Both the position numbers and the translations under genes were made by a program. The notes under the pieces are model-generated. The model worked only from the letters and a program-made list of their open reading frames with translations, was not told the DNA's origin and did no database searches. Positions 15,264 to 23,900 of a stretch of DNA of 47,518 nt are shown here, piece after piece (the first letter of the stretch is position 1; every line of letters starts with the position of its first letter). Source of the stretch: Sphingobium sp. C100. Its GTDB lineage: Bacteria; Pseudomonadota; Alphaproteobacteria; Sphingomonadales; Sphingomonadaceae. The stretch lies in the NCBI RefSeq assembly GCF_000508185.1, contig NZ_AYOY01000147.1, positions 1-47,518 of the forward strand, written 5' to 3'.

Positions 15264-15440
15264 ACGGGCGGAGGGAATTGGTTCGCTCGGAGATATTCTC
15301 TTTTCCCATCGAGGCCAGGTCGAGTTGGATACGTCGCTTGAAGAGGGGCGGAGTCTGTTCAAGCAGACTATAAGACGAGTGGTTTTAGGTGAGGGCCGGA
15401 TAGGCTTGGCGCCGTCATTGTTAAACAATAGCAATGGGGT
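15264..15440. other. mobC leader, candidate oriT
   Basis: This non-coding region lies between parB and mobC-relaxase, where oriT is expected. It holds the palindrome AGTCTG-N6-CAGACT (15352-15369). On the minus strand (around 15404-15393) there is CCTATCCGGCCC, which resembles the IncP/MOBP nic region. No nic site can be assigned from sequence alone. Confidence 0.35.
15352..15369. repeat. near copy of the AGTCTG...CAGACT palindrome
   Basis: It differs from 13090-13107 only at three central positions and keeps a 6-bp or longer stem. The two copies bracket the small TM gene, parA and parB. Confidence 0.6.
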
Positions 15441-15977
15441 GTGGCGTTTTTTGGCCTCCGTCTGCCCGATGATCTCGCGGCGCGCTTCGATGCTAAGGCG
15501 ACTGCCGCCGGCGGTCGCTCAGCGCTCCTGCGCAAGCTGATCGACGGTGCGCTTGAGGCTGCCGGGGACGCGTCGAGCGAGACGGCACTGCCTCGGACTC
15601 GCACGACCGACCGGCTGCAGCTTCGGCTCATGCGCGAGGATGTCGTTCAGCTCGATGCGGCGGCCGACGCGCGTGGCCTCAAACGGACCGAATGGCTGGT
15701 GATGCTGTTGCGCCGACGGTTGCATGCGACGTCGCCACCGCCGCGTGGCGACCGGGTGCTGATCGCGCAGTCCTGGCGCGAACTCAACCGGATCGGCATC
15801 AATCTCAACCAGGCGGTCCATGCGCTGCATGCCGCGACCATGGTAGATTCCCGTCTCGACCTGGCGCGCGAGGCCGCGCGGGTCGCTTCCTTCCGGGATG
15901 AGGTTGCCGATCAGCTCCGCGTGCTCGGCCGCGCGCTCAAGGGTGACATGGCCTATTGGGACACCGCCGATGAATGA
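15441..15977 (+). CDS. mobC: MobC-like relaxosome accessory protein with two RHH modules
   Basis: This is a 178-aa protein with GTG start at 15441. Residues 1-40 (FFGLRLPDDLAARFDAKA...ALLRKLI) and 57-95 (RLQLRLMREDVVQLD...EWLVMLLRRRL) each look like a ribbon-helix-helix unit. The C-terminal LNRIGINLNQAVHALHAA is the MobC signature. MobC proteins bind oriT and help the relaxase melt the nic region. The gene overlaps the relaxase start by 8 nt, so the two are co-expressed. Confidence 0.82.
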   Translation: MAFFGLRLPDDLAARFDAKATAAGGRSALLRKLIDGALEAAGDASSETALPRTRTTDRLQLRLMREDVVQLDAAADARGLKRTEWLVMLLRRRLHATSPPPRGDRVLIAQSWRELNRIGINLNQAVHALHAATMVDSRLDLAREAARVASFRDEVADQLRVLGRALKGDMAYWDTADE

Positions 15978-17100
15978 GGATGACGACGGTGTCCTGCCGC
16001 TCCCCAGTCTGATGGAAGCCTGGCGACCGCCGACCGGGGGCAAGCGCAGCCTGCGCGGGGGCACGCTGCGGATCCGCTCGGGCGGGAAGGGGAGCGGCGG
16101 GAGCAATGCCACGCCGACGCTGTCGGCGGCCGAGGCGCGGGCCAAGCTCGAGCGGATCGTGCGCAAGGCCCCCGAGGTCATGGTCAAGATCTCGGGCAAA
16201 CAGCGTGGCGCCAGGCATCTTGCCGAGCATTTCGGTTACATCTCGCGTCACGGGAAGCTCGAAATCCGCAGCAGCGAGGGCGAGATCATCACGGATGAAA
16301 AGCGGTTGAAGGCGATTGCCGCCGACTGGGACATGCTCGATCAGGCGATGAACGCGCATGGCAAGGACCGGCCGACCTCGATGTCGATGGTGTTGTCGAT
16401 GCCTGGCGGTACAACCGATGCCGCGACCATCCATGATGCCGTCCAGGCGTTCGCGCGCGTGGAGTTCGAGGGGCAGTTCAGCTATATGGTGGCGCTGCAC
16501 ACCGACACCGCGCACCCCCATGTCCATCTGACCGTCGCGACTCAGGGCCAGGACGGGACGCGGTTCAACCCGCGCAAAGCCGATCTCCATCACTGGCGGG
16601 AGAGCTTCGCCCATGAATTGCGCCAGCGCGGCATCGCCGCCGAAGCGACGCCGCGCCGCGCGCGCGGCCATGTCCAGAAGCGGGTGCGTTCGCCGGCGCA
16701 CCATCTGGAGGCGCGGACAGCGGGGCAGGGGAGGGACTTGGATCTCAACCGGCTGATCGAAGAGCGCGCGCAGGCTTTCGCACGGTCACAGAACCCGGAG
16801 CGTCGGGTGGAGGATGTGCTGGCGCTGGGCCGACAGAAGCAAATCCGGGGGGCTTACGCAGATGCCGCCGCCGCGCTGGCGGCGACCGGGAAAGACGAGG
16901 ATCGCGCGCTGGCCGAGGATATTGCAGGGTTCGTAGCCGATATGCCGGCGGCGGTGTCTCGGCGATTGGAGCGGGCGCGGGAGATCATGATGGCCGATCG
17001 GAAAGCAGCGTCAGCGGGCAGTCGCTCGCGCGACACCGATAGACATATTGCTGAAAGGCAAATGCCGATTGAACGAAAACGTCGGGACCGCGATCGTTAG
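15970..17100 (+). CDS. MOBP-type relaxase / mobilisation nuclease
   Basis: This is a 376-aa protein with a VirD2-like relaxase domain at about residues 65-215. The metal-binding motif is H177-x-D179-x2-H182-x-H184-x-H186 (HTDTAHPHVHLTV), and Y90 in HFGYISRHGK is the best candidate for the nicking tyrosine. It would cleave oriT, stay covalently bound to the 5' end and be pumped by VirD4/VirB. The C-terminal 150 residues are basic and probably carry the secretion signal. The ATG at 15970 lies inside the mobC end. Backbone gene order is broken right after it by the cargo block. Confidence 0.88.
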   Translation: MNEDDDGVLPLPSLMEAWRPPTGGKRSLRGGTLRIRSGGKGSGGSNATPTLSAAEARAKLERIVRKAPEVMVKISGKQRGARHLAEHFGYISRHGKLEIRSSEGEIITDEKRLKAIAADWDMLDQAMNAHGKDRPTSMSMVLSMPGGTTDAATIHDAVQAFARVEFEGQFSYMVALHTDTAHPHVHLTVATQGQDGTRFNPRKADLHHWRESFAHELRQRGIAAEATPRRARGHVQKRVRSPAHHLEARTAGQGRDLDLNRLIEERAQAFARSQNPERRVEDVLALGRQKQIRGAYADAAAALAATGKDEDRALAEDIAGFVADMPAAVSRRLERAREIMMADRKAASAGSRSRDTDRHIAERQMPIERKRRDRDR

Positions 17101-17238
17101 AAGTTGACTTGATGATAAAGTGAAAAAGCAAATTGGCCAGTCTCTGTTAAAATGACAATTCTGGCAGGTAATAGGTCTTTCTGCGGCACAGCTATCGACC
17201 GATGCTTGCTATTCACCCGTCATTTTGGATTGTGGCTC

Positions 17239-17250
17239 GCTAAACGTAAT
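17239..17250 (+). repeat. 12-bp direct repeat GCTAAACGTAAT, left copy
   Basis: This lies across the stop codon of the XRE-ImmA gene. An identical 12-mer at 18995-19006 sits in the promoter of the same operon, so the pair brackets the two-gene module. Chance is possible at this length. Confidence 0.35.
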
Positions 17251-18340
17251 GGTGAAACGGAATCACGTTCTTCTCGTCTGTGACGGACGAGGGCAGGTCC
17301 AGGCCCGAAACGTGCGAAAGCATCGCCGGCTTGAGGCCGGATTCATTCGCTATACGCTCGACGCCGCCTGGAAAAGCAGCCTCGAGCGCACGGACGGCGG
17401 ATGCAAGGAGCTCGGGCATCTCGGCTGGAATTTCGTCGTCATGCCTTTCGAAGCGCTTTTGGCCGGTTTTGCTCAGATGGATGTAGCCCGTCCGATATTG
17501 ATCGGCCGACACCATTTTAAGATCATATGCGCGACGTAAAATAGCCGCTGCCGAGACTTTCCAACGAAGCTTGAGCCCAAATATCGTTGTCCAGTCCAGA
17601 AACCGACCGTGCGGGAACTCGTGGATGAACGAGGCTCGGGGAAGGAGAAACGCGCTGGCAAAGCGATTGGCCTGGTCTTCGGTAAGCTTGTCGCCGGTCT
17701 GAACACCGCGATGCATGATGAGATGGCCGGTTTCATGAGCCAAATCGAACCGCTGGCGACAAGCTGCAGGCTTGGCTTCGCTGCGGATTATCATTGGCCG
17801 CGGGCAATCAATCGAAAGCGCGTCTACCCGCTCGGAGACGCCGTCGAAGAAGCCGACCACGGCTCCAGCATTTTCCACGACGCGCATCATGTTCGAGATC
17901 GGCCCGGTTCCAAGACCCCAATGCTGGCGCGCCGCTTCAGCGGCATCCTCAATCTCGGGCGCGGTGTTCGCCGGAAGGTCCGGGAACGAGACAGCGGGGA
18001 AATCCAGCTCGCGATCAAGACGGCTGACGAAGCTGTTCAACAGCGTTCCTCGCGCGAGCACCTGACTCACGACGGAAACCGGCGTTGAGCGTTGCTTCCT
18101 GAAATGGCACTGTTCGGACCGAATTCCGTGGTCCGCGGGCAAGGCGAAAAACCGGGTTGCCACGCCCAGAGCATCTGCCAGCGCTTCCGACATATCTTCG
18201 GTGGGCGATTTTGTACCCTGCTCCAGCTGATTGAGATACTGACGCGTCGCACTGACCTTGATCCCCAGTTGATCAAGAGTCAGTCCTAGAGCGACGCGAG
18301 CCAGTCGAAGCCGCTCGCCGTGAAATGCGCCATTGGCCAT
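17240..18340 (-). CDS. XRE-family regulator with ImmA/IrrE metallopeptidase domain
   Basis: This is a 366-aa protein. Residues 8-62 are an XRE helix-turn-helix (RLRLARVALGLTLDQLG ... QLEQGTKSP). From about 130 to 290 is an ImmA/IrrE (M78) zinc peptidase domain with the HEXXH motif H202-ETG-H206 (DLAHETGHLIMH), followed by DQANRFASAFLLP. Such proteins cleave repressors or act as antitoxin-regulators in prophages, ICEs and defence loci. The gene follows its partner (18363-18959) by 22 nt. The ATG at 18340 begins a normal XRE domain; longer in-frame reading to 18439 overlaps the partner gene. Confidence 0.9.
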   Translation of the reverse strand: MANGAFHGERLRLARVALGLTLDQLGIKVSATRQYLNQLEQGTKSPTEDMSEALADALGVATRFFALPADHGIRSEQCHFRKQRSTPVSVVSQVLARGTLLNSFVSRLDRELDFPAVSFPDLPANTAPEIEDAAEAARQHWGLGTGPISNMMRVVENAGAVVGFFDGVSERVDALSIDCPRPMIIRSEAKPAACRQRFDLAHETGHLIMHRGVQTGDKLTEDQANRFASAFLLPRASFIHEFPHGRFLDWTTIFGLKLRWKVSAAAILRRAYDLKMVSADQYRTGYIHLSKTGQKRFERHDDEIPAEMPELLASAVRALEAAFPGGVERIANESGLKPAMLSHVSGLDLPSSVTDEKNVIPFHHYV

Positions 18341-18362
18341 ACCGTTTCCCAGCGCCAAAAGG

Positions 18363-18959
18363 CTATTCAGCTGTTTTGCTGGACCGGTCGCGCACGCCAA
18401 CCAAGGGAGCATCGAGATCGACGCTTTCCGTCGCCGCACGTCCCACGGTGCCCGTATCCGGTGTCAGGTTGATCGGGACTTCCCAATTGAGCACGGCGGT
18501 CTGACCGCGTAGACCGACAAACTTGATCGCCATGACACTGCCGTCGAGATCGGTTTCGACCGCGTAGCGGTAGGCGAGTTCCCGGCCTTCGTCCCGCTCA
18601 CCAAACGAAAAGCCGAGTTGGCGAAGCTCGTTGAAAGACTGGCGCTGGGTGCGATCGGTTGGCTCGTCAGCCTCCCCACGATAAATGCGGACTGGCACCT
18701 CCCCGATCGTGAAGATCAACCCCAGCGTGCGATCGATCACTGCGAGCCAAGGATATTCGTCCCTGTCGCCGGCACGCAGGATGCGCGCCCGTCCGAACTG
18801 GAAAGCGCGACATCCGAGGGTCCACCCATCGTCGCCCGCCTCTTCATCGAAAAGCTCAACAGCCATCTGCCGCCCGTCGCTGATCATCTGGGCAACCGCC
18901 ACCACCCGTTCTTCGGTAAGATCAGCATGGTAGTCCCACGGAAACGTCTTGGATGTCAT
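18363..18959 (-). CDS. unknown partner of the XRE-ImmA protein
   Basis: This is a 198-aa mainly beta protein with no transmembrane segment. It contains WDYHADLTEERVVAVAQMI near the N-terminus and LGLIFTIGEVPVRIYRG in the middle. I do not recognise the family. It is the first gene of a two-gene operon whose second product is an XRE-ImmA/IrrE protein, an arrangement that recalls toxin-antitoxin pairs such as COG2856-linked systems and Rosmerta. The upstream TTGACA (19014-19009), with CATACT 16 nt further on, is a plausible promoter. Confidence 0.65.
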   Translation of the reverse strand: MTSKTFPWDYHADLTEERVVAVAQMISDGRQMAVELFDEEAGDDGWTLGCRAFQFGRARILRAGDRDEYPWLAVIDRTLGLIFTIGEVPVRIYRGEADEPTDRTQRQSFNELRQLGFSFGERDEGRELAYRYAVETDLDGSVMAIKFVGLRGQTAVLNWEVPINLTPDTGTVGRAATESVDLDAPLVGVRDRSSKTAE

Positions 18960-18994
18960 GCCAGGCCCCTCGGCAAATTATTGCGTCAGTATGG

Positions 18995-19006
18995 GCTAAA
19001 CGTAAT
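18995..19006 (+). repeat. 12-bp direct repeat GCTAAACGTAAT, right copy
   Basis: This is identical to 17239-17250. It lies between the candidate -35 and -10 of the minus-strand XRE-ImmA operon, where an operator would be expected. Confidence 0.35.
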
Positions 19007-19091
19007 TTTTGTCAACCAATGTGTCGGTTGTAAACTGATCTGCCTCGAAGGTGTCAGATCTCGCCACGGATCTCGACAGACGCGAAGCTCC

Positions 19092-20588
19092 TTACGTTTC
19101 GCGCGAAAGCCGCTCGCTCTCAGCGATCATCCAATCGAACCAAGCCTCCGGGGCGACAGCCGGCAATTTTGCGGCAGCGACCAACGTTGGCACGAGGGCT
19201 CGTCGTGCAGCGTCGCTGCTGACACCAGTAGTGCGCATCATCCGATACCGCTCAAAGTGGACAGCGTGCACTTCTTCGCGATGTGCCCAGTAATCCTTCA
19301 CGGCGGCGACCCAGCCTGCATTGGAGTCTATCTGGTTGAGGATGGCGTCCTTTACGACGCTATGCCGGGTATGGGGAAGCGCGTCGCCAACGAGGGATCG
19401 CAGATCGGCGACGCGGATGCTGTCCTGCTCGGCTCCAGGTTGCGCTGCCATGCCATCGGTAACGATTTGCCTGCAATCATGGCAGACCCCGACCTGCCAA
19501 TGGACGGTAAGAACCATCGGCAGGTTTTGACCGCGATCTCGCCGATGGAGGGACTCCGGGTCCGTCTCCGGACGAAAGTCATTGAGCAGCATAATAGCTG
19601 CCCGCCAGCTGCCTTTGTTCGATAATCTAAGGATCTCAAATTTTGACCGTGCGCAGCCGGGGCATTGCCAAGTGGGGCCAGCGTTTCGCCAAGGCGGAGA
19701 CGCACGCGTTTGCGCTTCGTCGATCGCTCGGAATTCATCGCCGCTCGGGATGCGGACTTTTGCTGTTGTTCGCTTCTTTCCCGTAGTGGATCGGCCCGCA
19801 GTCGAACGCGAGCGCGCAAGAAGGGCCTCGCCGATCCCATCTGGCCGGTTGCGTATGCCGCCGGCTTCGTGCGCCAGGCGATAGAGAAGGCGCGTATCCT
19901 CATAGTCTCGCGCGGGATCCGAATAAGAGTGAATTACATGATCATGCCGACCCGCGGCAATGCGCTCGCCCATCGACGCAGCGAACGCCATGCGCTCACT
20001 GTATTGCGCGAGCGCGGCGGGCCAGAGAGCTCTTCCGACATCCTCATCCAGCGCGTGGCTCGCATGCGGTGCTGGCTTGACGAACCGTGCGATCTCTTCC
20101 GGACTGAAGCTGAAGGTGCGCGGAACATCGCGGCCAAGGCGCGCTTTCATCGCTGCATCGGCTGCGTTGCAATCGTTGCAAATGAGAACATGGCCGAAAC
20201 GCGAGATTAGCGGGAGGGCCGCCGAGCAGGCTCGCTTGCGCACGACAAGCAGGTCACCCTCAATGCCAGCAAGTGCTCTGTCGCGCATGGCTTCGCTGGC
20301 GGCATCGGCCAAGTGATCGTGGTGCCAATCGAGCTGGCAGAGCAGGACTCGGGTCTCCGTGAGCCTGGCGATCTCGGCCTTGCGACGCAGGCAACACGGA
20401 CATTGCCAGTCGATCCAAGTTTGCGCCCAAGCCTCGTTGAGGTCGAGCTTGTTGGTACCAAATTGTTCGAGGAGCCAGCGCGTTTGCGAACTCCATCGCC
20501 CATCCTTCGTGCGCGCCAGCACATGGCGCTGGACTTCGTCATCCGACATCGCAGCGAAGTCGGGCACCTCGAATTGAAGGGTTCTCAT
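19092..20588 (-). CDS. large protein with duplicated HNH-like zinc modules
   Basis: This is a 498-aa protein from the ATG at 20588. Module 1 (about residues 60-145) has WQCPCC, then LDWHHDH and LICNDCNAAD: two CxxC knuckles and an HHDH centre, as in HNH endonucleases. Module 2 (about residues 307-375) repeats WQCPGCARSKFEILRL and VCHDCRQI but lacks the HHDH centre, so it is probably structural or DNA-binding. A basic linker of about 30 residues with Ser, Thr and Lys joins the halves. An HNH nuclease role in the defence island is inferred. Confidence 0.65.
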   Translation of the reverse strand: MRTLQFEVPDFAAMSDDEVQRHVLARTKDGRWSSQTRWLLEQFGTNKLDLNEAWAQTWIDWQCPCCLRRKAEIARLTETRVLLCQLDWHHDHLADAASEAMRDRALAGIEGDLLVVRKRACSAALPLISRFGHVLICNDCNAADAAMKARLGRDVPRTFSFSPEEIARFVKPAPHASHALDEDVGRALWPAALAQYSERMAFAASMGERIAAGRHDHVIHSYSDPARDYEDTRLLYRLAHEAGGIRNRPDGIGEALLARSRSTAGRSTTGKKRTTAKVRIPSGDEFRAIDEAQTRASPPWRNAGPTWQCPGCARSKFEILRLSNKGSWRAAIMLLNDFRPETDPESLHRRDRGQNLPMVLTVHWQVGVCHDCRQIVTDGMAAQPGAEQDSIRVADLRSLVGDALPHTRHSVVKDAILNQIDSNAGWVAAVKDYWAHREEVHAVHFERYRMMRTTGVSSDAARRALVPTLVAAAKLPAVAPEAWFDWMIAESERLSRET

Positions 20589-20688
20589 CGTACCACTGGT
20601 GAGAAATATCGCGCGGGTCTGCAAGACGATTGGCGCAAAATTGAGGCTCAGCCCTTGATTAGGCTGTTCGCTTGCACGTGGACGCGCC

Positions 20689-21238
20689 CTAGAGTTTGGA
20701 CTTTAGCAAGCCCTGATAGTCGTCGAAACCTTCCGAAAGGAGCGCATGGACGGCGTCGCGGCGCGCCGCGCGACCTGGGTCAGGATCGACGAGATGGGGG
20801 GATTTGAAGCAGCCGTTCGATGTGACCGTCGGCGAGACCGGCACGACGGGCGCCTGCAATGACAAGGGCCAGATACCAGTCATACGGCATGAGCGCATCG
20901 TCAGTCACCGTCGCACGATAGGTTGTAACTGAGACGCTCGCGCCTGTGGCGACATTCCTGATGATGAAATCGTCCAGGCGTTCATAGCCCACGCCCAGGC
21001 CTTCGGCGCGGTCCAGTGCCCGCAGCTCGGCACTGGCGATCTCGAAAATCACACCGGGCGTCACGGCGTCTGCGGAAGTGATCAAAGTTGCCTTACCCGA
21101 TCCGTTCTTGCTCGCTTTCGAAAACGCGAGGTCAGAACCGACCGCGTTACCAGTCCCGGCGATGCGTGCGCTTGGACATCGGGCGCGCAAGCGCGCAGTC
21201 AGCATGTTCGATCCATAGGCAAAGTACAGAAAGGTCAT
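20689..21238 (-). pseudogene. gamma-glutamylcyclotransferase-like protein, frameshifted in a poly-G tract
   Basis: From the ATG at 21238 the protein begins MTFLYFAYGSNM, the substrate-binding YGSNM loop of the GGCT-like family, and ALDRAEGLGVGYERLDD carries the conserved catalytic Glu region. After ERLLQI the frame ends prematurely (stop at 20780) because of a run of six G on the plus strand (20795-20800). Removing one base restores PHLVDPDPGRAARRDAV and a further 30 residues up to the stop at 20689, exactly the expected family C-terminus. This is either a recent mutation, slip-strand phase variation or a sequencing error. The intact protein would be about 182 aa. Confidence 0.75.
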
Positions 21239-21382
21239 GCCCACCCTTCTCAAACAATCTGCACGCGCGCCAGCTTGTGCGAGCATGGATCACTCCGCCA
21301 TCGCTATCCGCCCTCTCCAGGGTATGCCATGGACTCGAACGAAGCGCTCGTGTGGATGGGCTTCGTCGGCTAGTTTGCGACT

Positions 21383-22078
21383 ATGGATCAACACGAACTC
21401 ATCACCACTGTCCTGTGCGAAGCGAGCGGGATTCACGCGGAGGATGCGCTTCCGGCCGGCTACGCCGGCAAGCGTGCCGATGTCGTGTTCCTGTCGGAAA
21501 ACCTGATCGCTGAAGTGAAGTCGTTCACAAGCGACCGCAGACAAGATCCACAGGTCGCGACCAAGCTTGGTGAGGTGATGGAGCGCAATGCGGCCTTTGG
21601 CGGGCCAATCGTGTTTGGCACGGTCAATGTGAGGCTTCATGACCTGCCAAAACCGATCGCCGAACAGGCCTTGAGGGTGGTGGGCGCGCGTGTTCGCAAA
21701 GAGGTGACCTCGGCTCGAGGTCAGATTGCGGCAACACGAGCTGCCCTCGACATGCCCGATGCTTACGGGCTCATTGTGTTCGTCAGTCCGCCCGAACGCC
21801 TCGGCAATCAAACAGTAGCCTGGCTGATCAATGATGCCCTGAAGCACAGTGCTCGGGTGGATGGCCTGGATGGAGCGATGGTGATCGAAACGCCGCTGGG
21901 TTTCCCTGCCGGTCAGTTCAAAAGCCGGAACACATTCTCTTCCCTATGGTCGATCAGCGGGCGGATGTTTCCCAATGGGCTGGCAGAGCGCATTGCCGCG
22001 GCCTGGGAACGCCTTACGCCCCAGCCCGCCAGATATGCAGATGTCGAAGATTTCGTAGCTTTGGGAGGGTCGGAATAG
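21383..22078 (+). CDS. PD-(D/E)XK-like hypothetical protein
   Basis: This is a 231-aa protein. GKRADVVFLSENLIAEVKSF holds the spacing D33-x10-E44-V-K46, the core of a PD-(D/E)XK nuclease fold. AYGLIVFVSPPE is a following core strand. No other domain is seen. It stands first among plus-strand cargo genes, is divergent from the GGCT gene, and ends in an 8-bp hairpin overlapping its stop. A nuclease or DNA-binding role in defence is an inference; sequence identity to a known system is not recognised. Confidence 0.55.
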   Translation: MDQHELITTVLCEASGIHAEDALPAGYAGKRADVVFLSENLIAEVKSFTSDRRQDPQVATKLGEVMERNAAFGGPIVFGTVNVRLHDLPKPIAEQALRVVGARVRKEVTSARGQIAATRAALDMPDAYGLIVFVSPPERLGNQTVAWLINDALKHSARVDGLDGAMVIETPLGFPAGQFKSRNTFSSLWSISGRMFPNGLAERIAAAWERLTPQPARYADVEDFVALGGSE

Positions 22079-22098
22079 TCCGCCGAGCAAGGCGGACT
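22077..22098 (+). terminator. hairpin overlapping the stop codon, no clear T tract
   Basis: AGTCCGCC (22077-22084) pairs perfectly with GGCGGACT (22091-22098) around a 6-nt loop. Only mixed CGTCGTTGTC follows, so termination is uncertain. Confidence 0.35.
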
Positions 22099-22132
22099 CG
22101 TCGTTGTCGCAGCGTTACGATATGCTTGGGCG

Positions 22133-22600
22133 ATGAGCGACGGTTACAACTTCCAGCAGTTGAAGGCGGAGATTTTGTCGCGGAGCCGGGCAATCGACTG
22201 GGAGACAGCGAAAAGCGAATGGTATCTGGTTGGCATCTCCGAGGCTGAGACCCCCGAAACCTGCCTGTGCAGCCATTTTCCCATTATCGAGCTGTGCACG
22301 ATCGCCAATCGCCTCACCAACATCCATGTCGATGTGGGCAATGTCTGTGTGAAGCGCTTTCTGGGCTTCCGATCGGATCTGATCTTCGCCTCGATCAAAC
22401 GCATACGAGCTGACATCACCAAAAGCGTTGGCGCGGATGCAACTGTGCTCTTTCATGAACGCGGCATCATCAATGCGTGGGAGTATGGCTTTCAACAAAG
22501 CACGATGAAAAAGCGAAATCTGACGGCCAAGCAGCTTGAAACGCGGGTCACGATAAACCGCAAGATCCTCGCCTCAATCAAGCGGCGGGGAATTCAATAG
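22133..22600 (+). CDS. small Cys-rich hypothetical protein (zinc-finger-like)
   Basis: This is a 155-aa protein. C44-L-C46-x-H48-FPI is followed by IANRLTN and VDVGNVCVKRFL (C72), matching a recurring phage and plasmid zinc-finger-like pattern (CxC...hPI...N..T...vGn.C..rF). The basic C-terminal 40 residues (MKKRNLTAKQLETRV...) suggest nucleic-acid binding. Function unknown. It is placed between two nuclease-like genes in the cargo block. Confidence 0.55.
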   Translation: MSDGYNFQQLKAEILSRSRAIDWETAKSEWYLVGISEAETPETCLCSHFPIIELCTIANRLTNIHVDVGNVCVKRFLGFRSDLIFASIKRIRADITKSVGADATVLFHERGIINAWEYGFQQSTMKKRNLTAKQLETRVTINRKILASIKRRGIQ

Positions 22601-22652
22601 CGGGCGCGTCGCTCGCTCGGAAGGCTTCGCCAATCGGGCGCTCGGCCTCTAT

Positions 22653-23900
22653 ATGGCCCCCATGTTCTCGCTCGATCATCCGGAGATTCTCTCGCACCTT
22701 GGTCAGCTGATCTACGGGTTTCAGCCGGTTCAGTTTTCGGACGGACGATTCAGCCTGATCATCAAGGCCGGTAAGGAGTTCATCCTGACGGCACGCATCA
22801 ATAACGGGTTCAAGATCTATCTGGTGCCCGACATTGACGTTCCCGGCCAATCGTTGGGCTTCATGACCGCCTTCTTTGATGATCATGATGAGCCGCTCGT
22901 GCTATTCACGCCGCTCTATGCCGGTGACGATATGCTGCGAGACCTCGTCGGCGCGCTCGGTCAGGATAGCTTCGACCTCTTCTTTTTCGATGAGCATGAT
23001 CGGGAGCTCATGGGAACCCGCTCCCATGTACGAGAGGTTGCACGCTTTCGAACGGCAATAGCCGAGACGCGCTTTCCGACGCTCGACGTGGATGATCTGG
23101 CGGCGACCTATGAGGCGATGGGCGGCTGGTTTGGGCTCAGGACCGCAGAGGATGATGACGGGGCCTTCGTCGTGGAGCTGGGTGAGCGCCTCTATGCCGA
23201 CGATATGGTGGTCATCGACGCCCGAGGTGACGCATATGATTTCCAGGGCTCAGATGGTCTCGTGATGATGACGAGCCTCGAACGCGACGAGCCTGGCGCC
23301 TTTCAAGAACGCGATATCGTCTCGCTCCTGCGACGGGCGTTTCCCGGCGAGGCGATCTTTCTCAATCCGATGCGAGAGGACAGCGGGACCGAATTGACGG
23401 ATGTTCTTGTCGTGACCGACGAGGTCGTGTTGGTGGTACAGGCGAAGGACAGCCCTAATACGGAGGCCTCGCTCCGCCGTTCGATCGACCGCAAGCGCGC
23501 TGTGATCCGGAGCCATATCGACAAGGGCGCAAAGCAGCTGCGGGGAGCCCTCACCCATATTCTTGAACGGGACTCCTTGGTTCTGCGTACACCGGACGGA
23601 CCGCGCACCGTCGATGTGGCCGATCGCGCCATCGTCGGCCTCGTCGTCGTGCGTGAGATGTTCGATGACGACTATAAGGCTTGCAGTGTGCCCGTGCTGG
23701 CGGTTGCCGGCGCTTGCGAACAGCCTTGCGTGCTGCTCGACTATGCCGCGCTGCACCTGGTGGCGCTCCGCCTCTCATCGCCGGCGCGGCTGATTAACGG
23801 ACTCTATCAAATGTTCGCGATGGCGATGGAGCATGGCGAGTTTCCCAAGCCCCGCTTTTCCGGCGCCCCTCAACAAGAGGAAGGGGCACCTACATCGTGA
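22653..23900 (+). CDS. large nuclease-like protein (NERD/Mrr-like C-terminal core)
   Basis: This is a 415-aa protein. The N-terminal 190 residues are an acidic unassigned domain. Residues 230-330 contain GTELTDVLVVTDEVVLVVQAKDS, an E247/D250...Q263-x-K265 arrangement as in NERD and Mrr-type nuclease-fold domains with a Gln variant. SIDRKRAVIRSHIDKGAKQL follows as the usual helix. It overlaps the next gene by 4 nt (GTGA), so the two form a translationally coupled pair. Confidence 0.55.
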   Translation: MAPMFSLDHPEILSHLGQLIYGFQPVQFSDGRFSLIIKAGKEFILTARINNGFKIYLVPDIDVPGQSLGFMTAFFDDHDEPLVLFTPLYAGDDMLRDLVGALGQDSFDLFFFDEHDRELMGTRSHVREVARFRTAIAETRFPTLDVDDLAATYEAMGGWFGLRTAEDDDGAFVVELGERLYADDMVVIDARGDAYDFQGSDGLVMMTSLERDEPGAFQERDIVSLLRRAFPGEAIFLNPMREDSGTELTDVLVVTDEVVLVVQAKDSPNTEASLRRSIDRKRAVIRSHIDKGAKQLRGALTHILERDSLVLRTPDGPRTVDVADRAIVGLVVVREMFDDDYKACSVPVLAVAGACEQPCVLLDYAALHLVALRLSSPARLINGLYQMFAMAMEHGEFPKPRFSGAPQQEEGAPTS

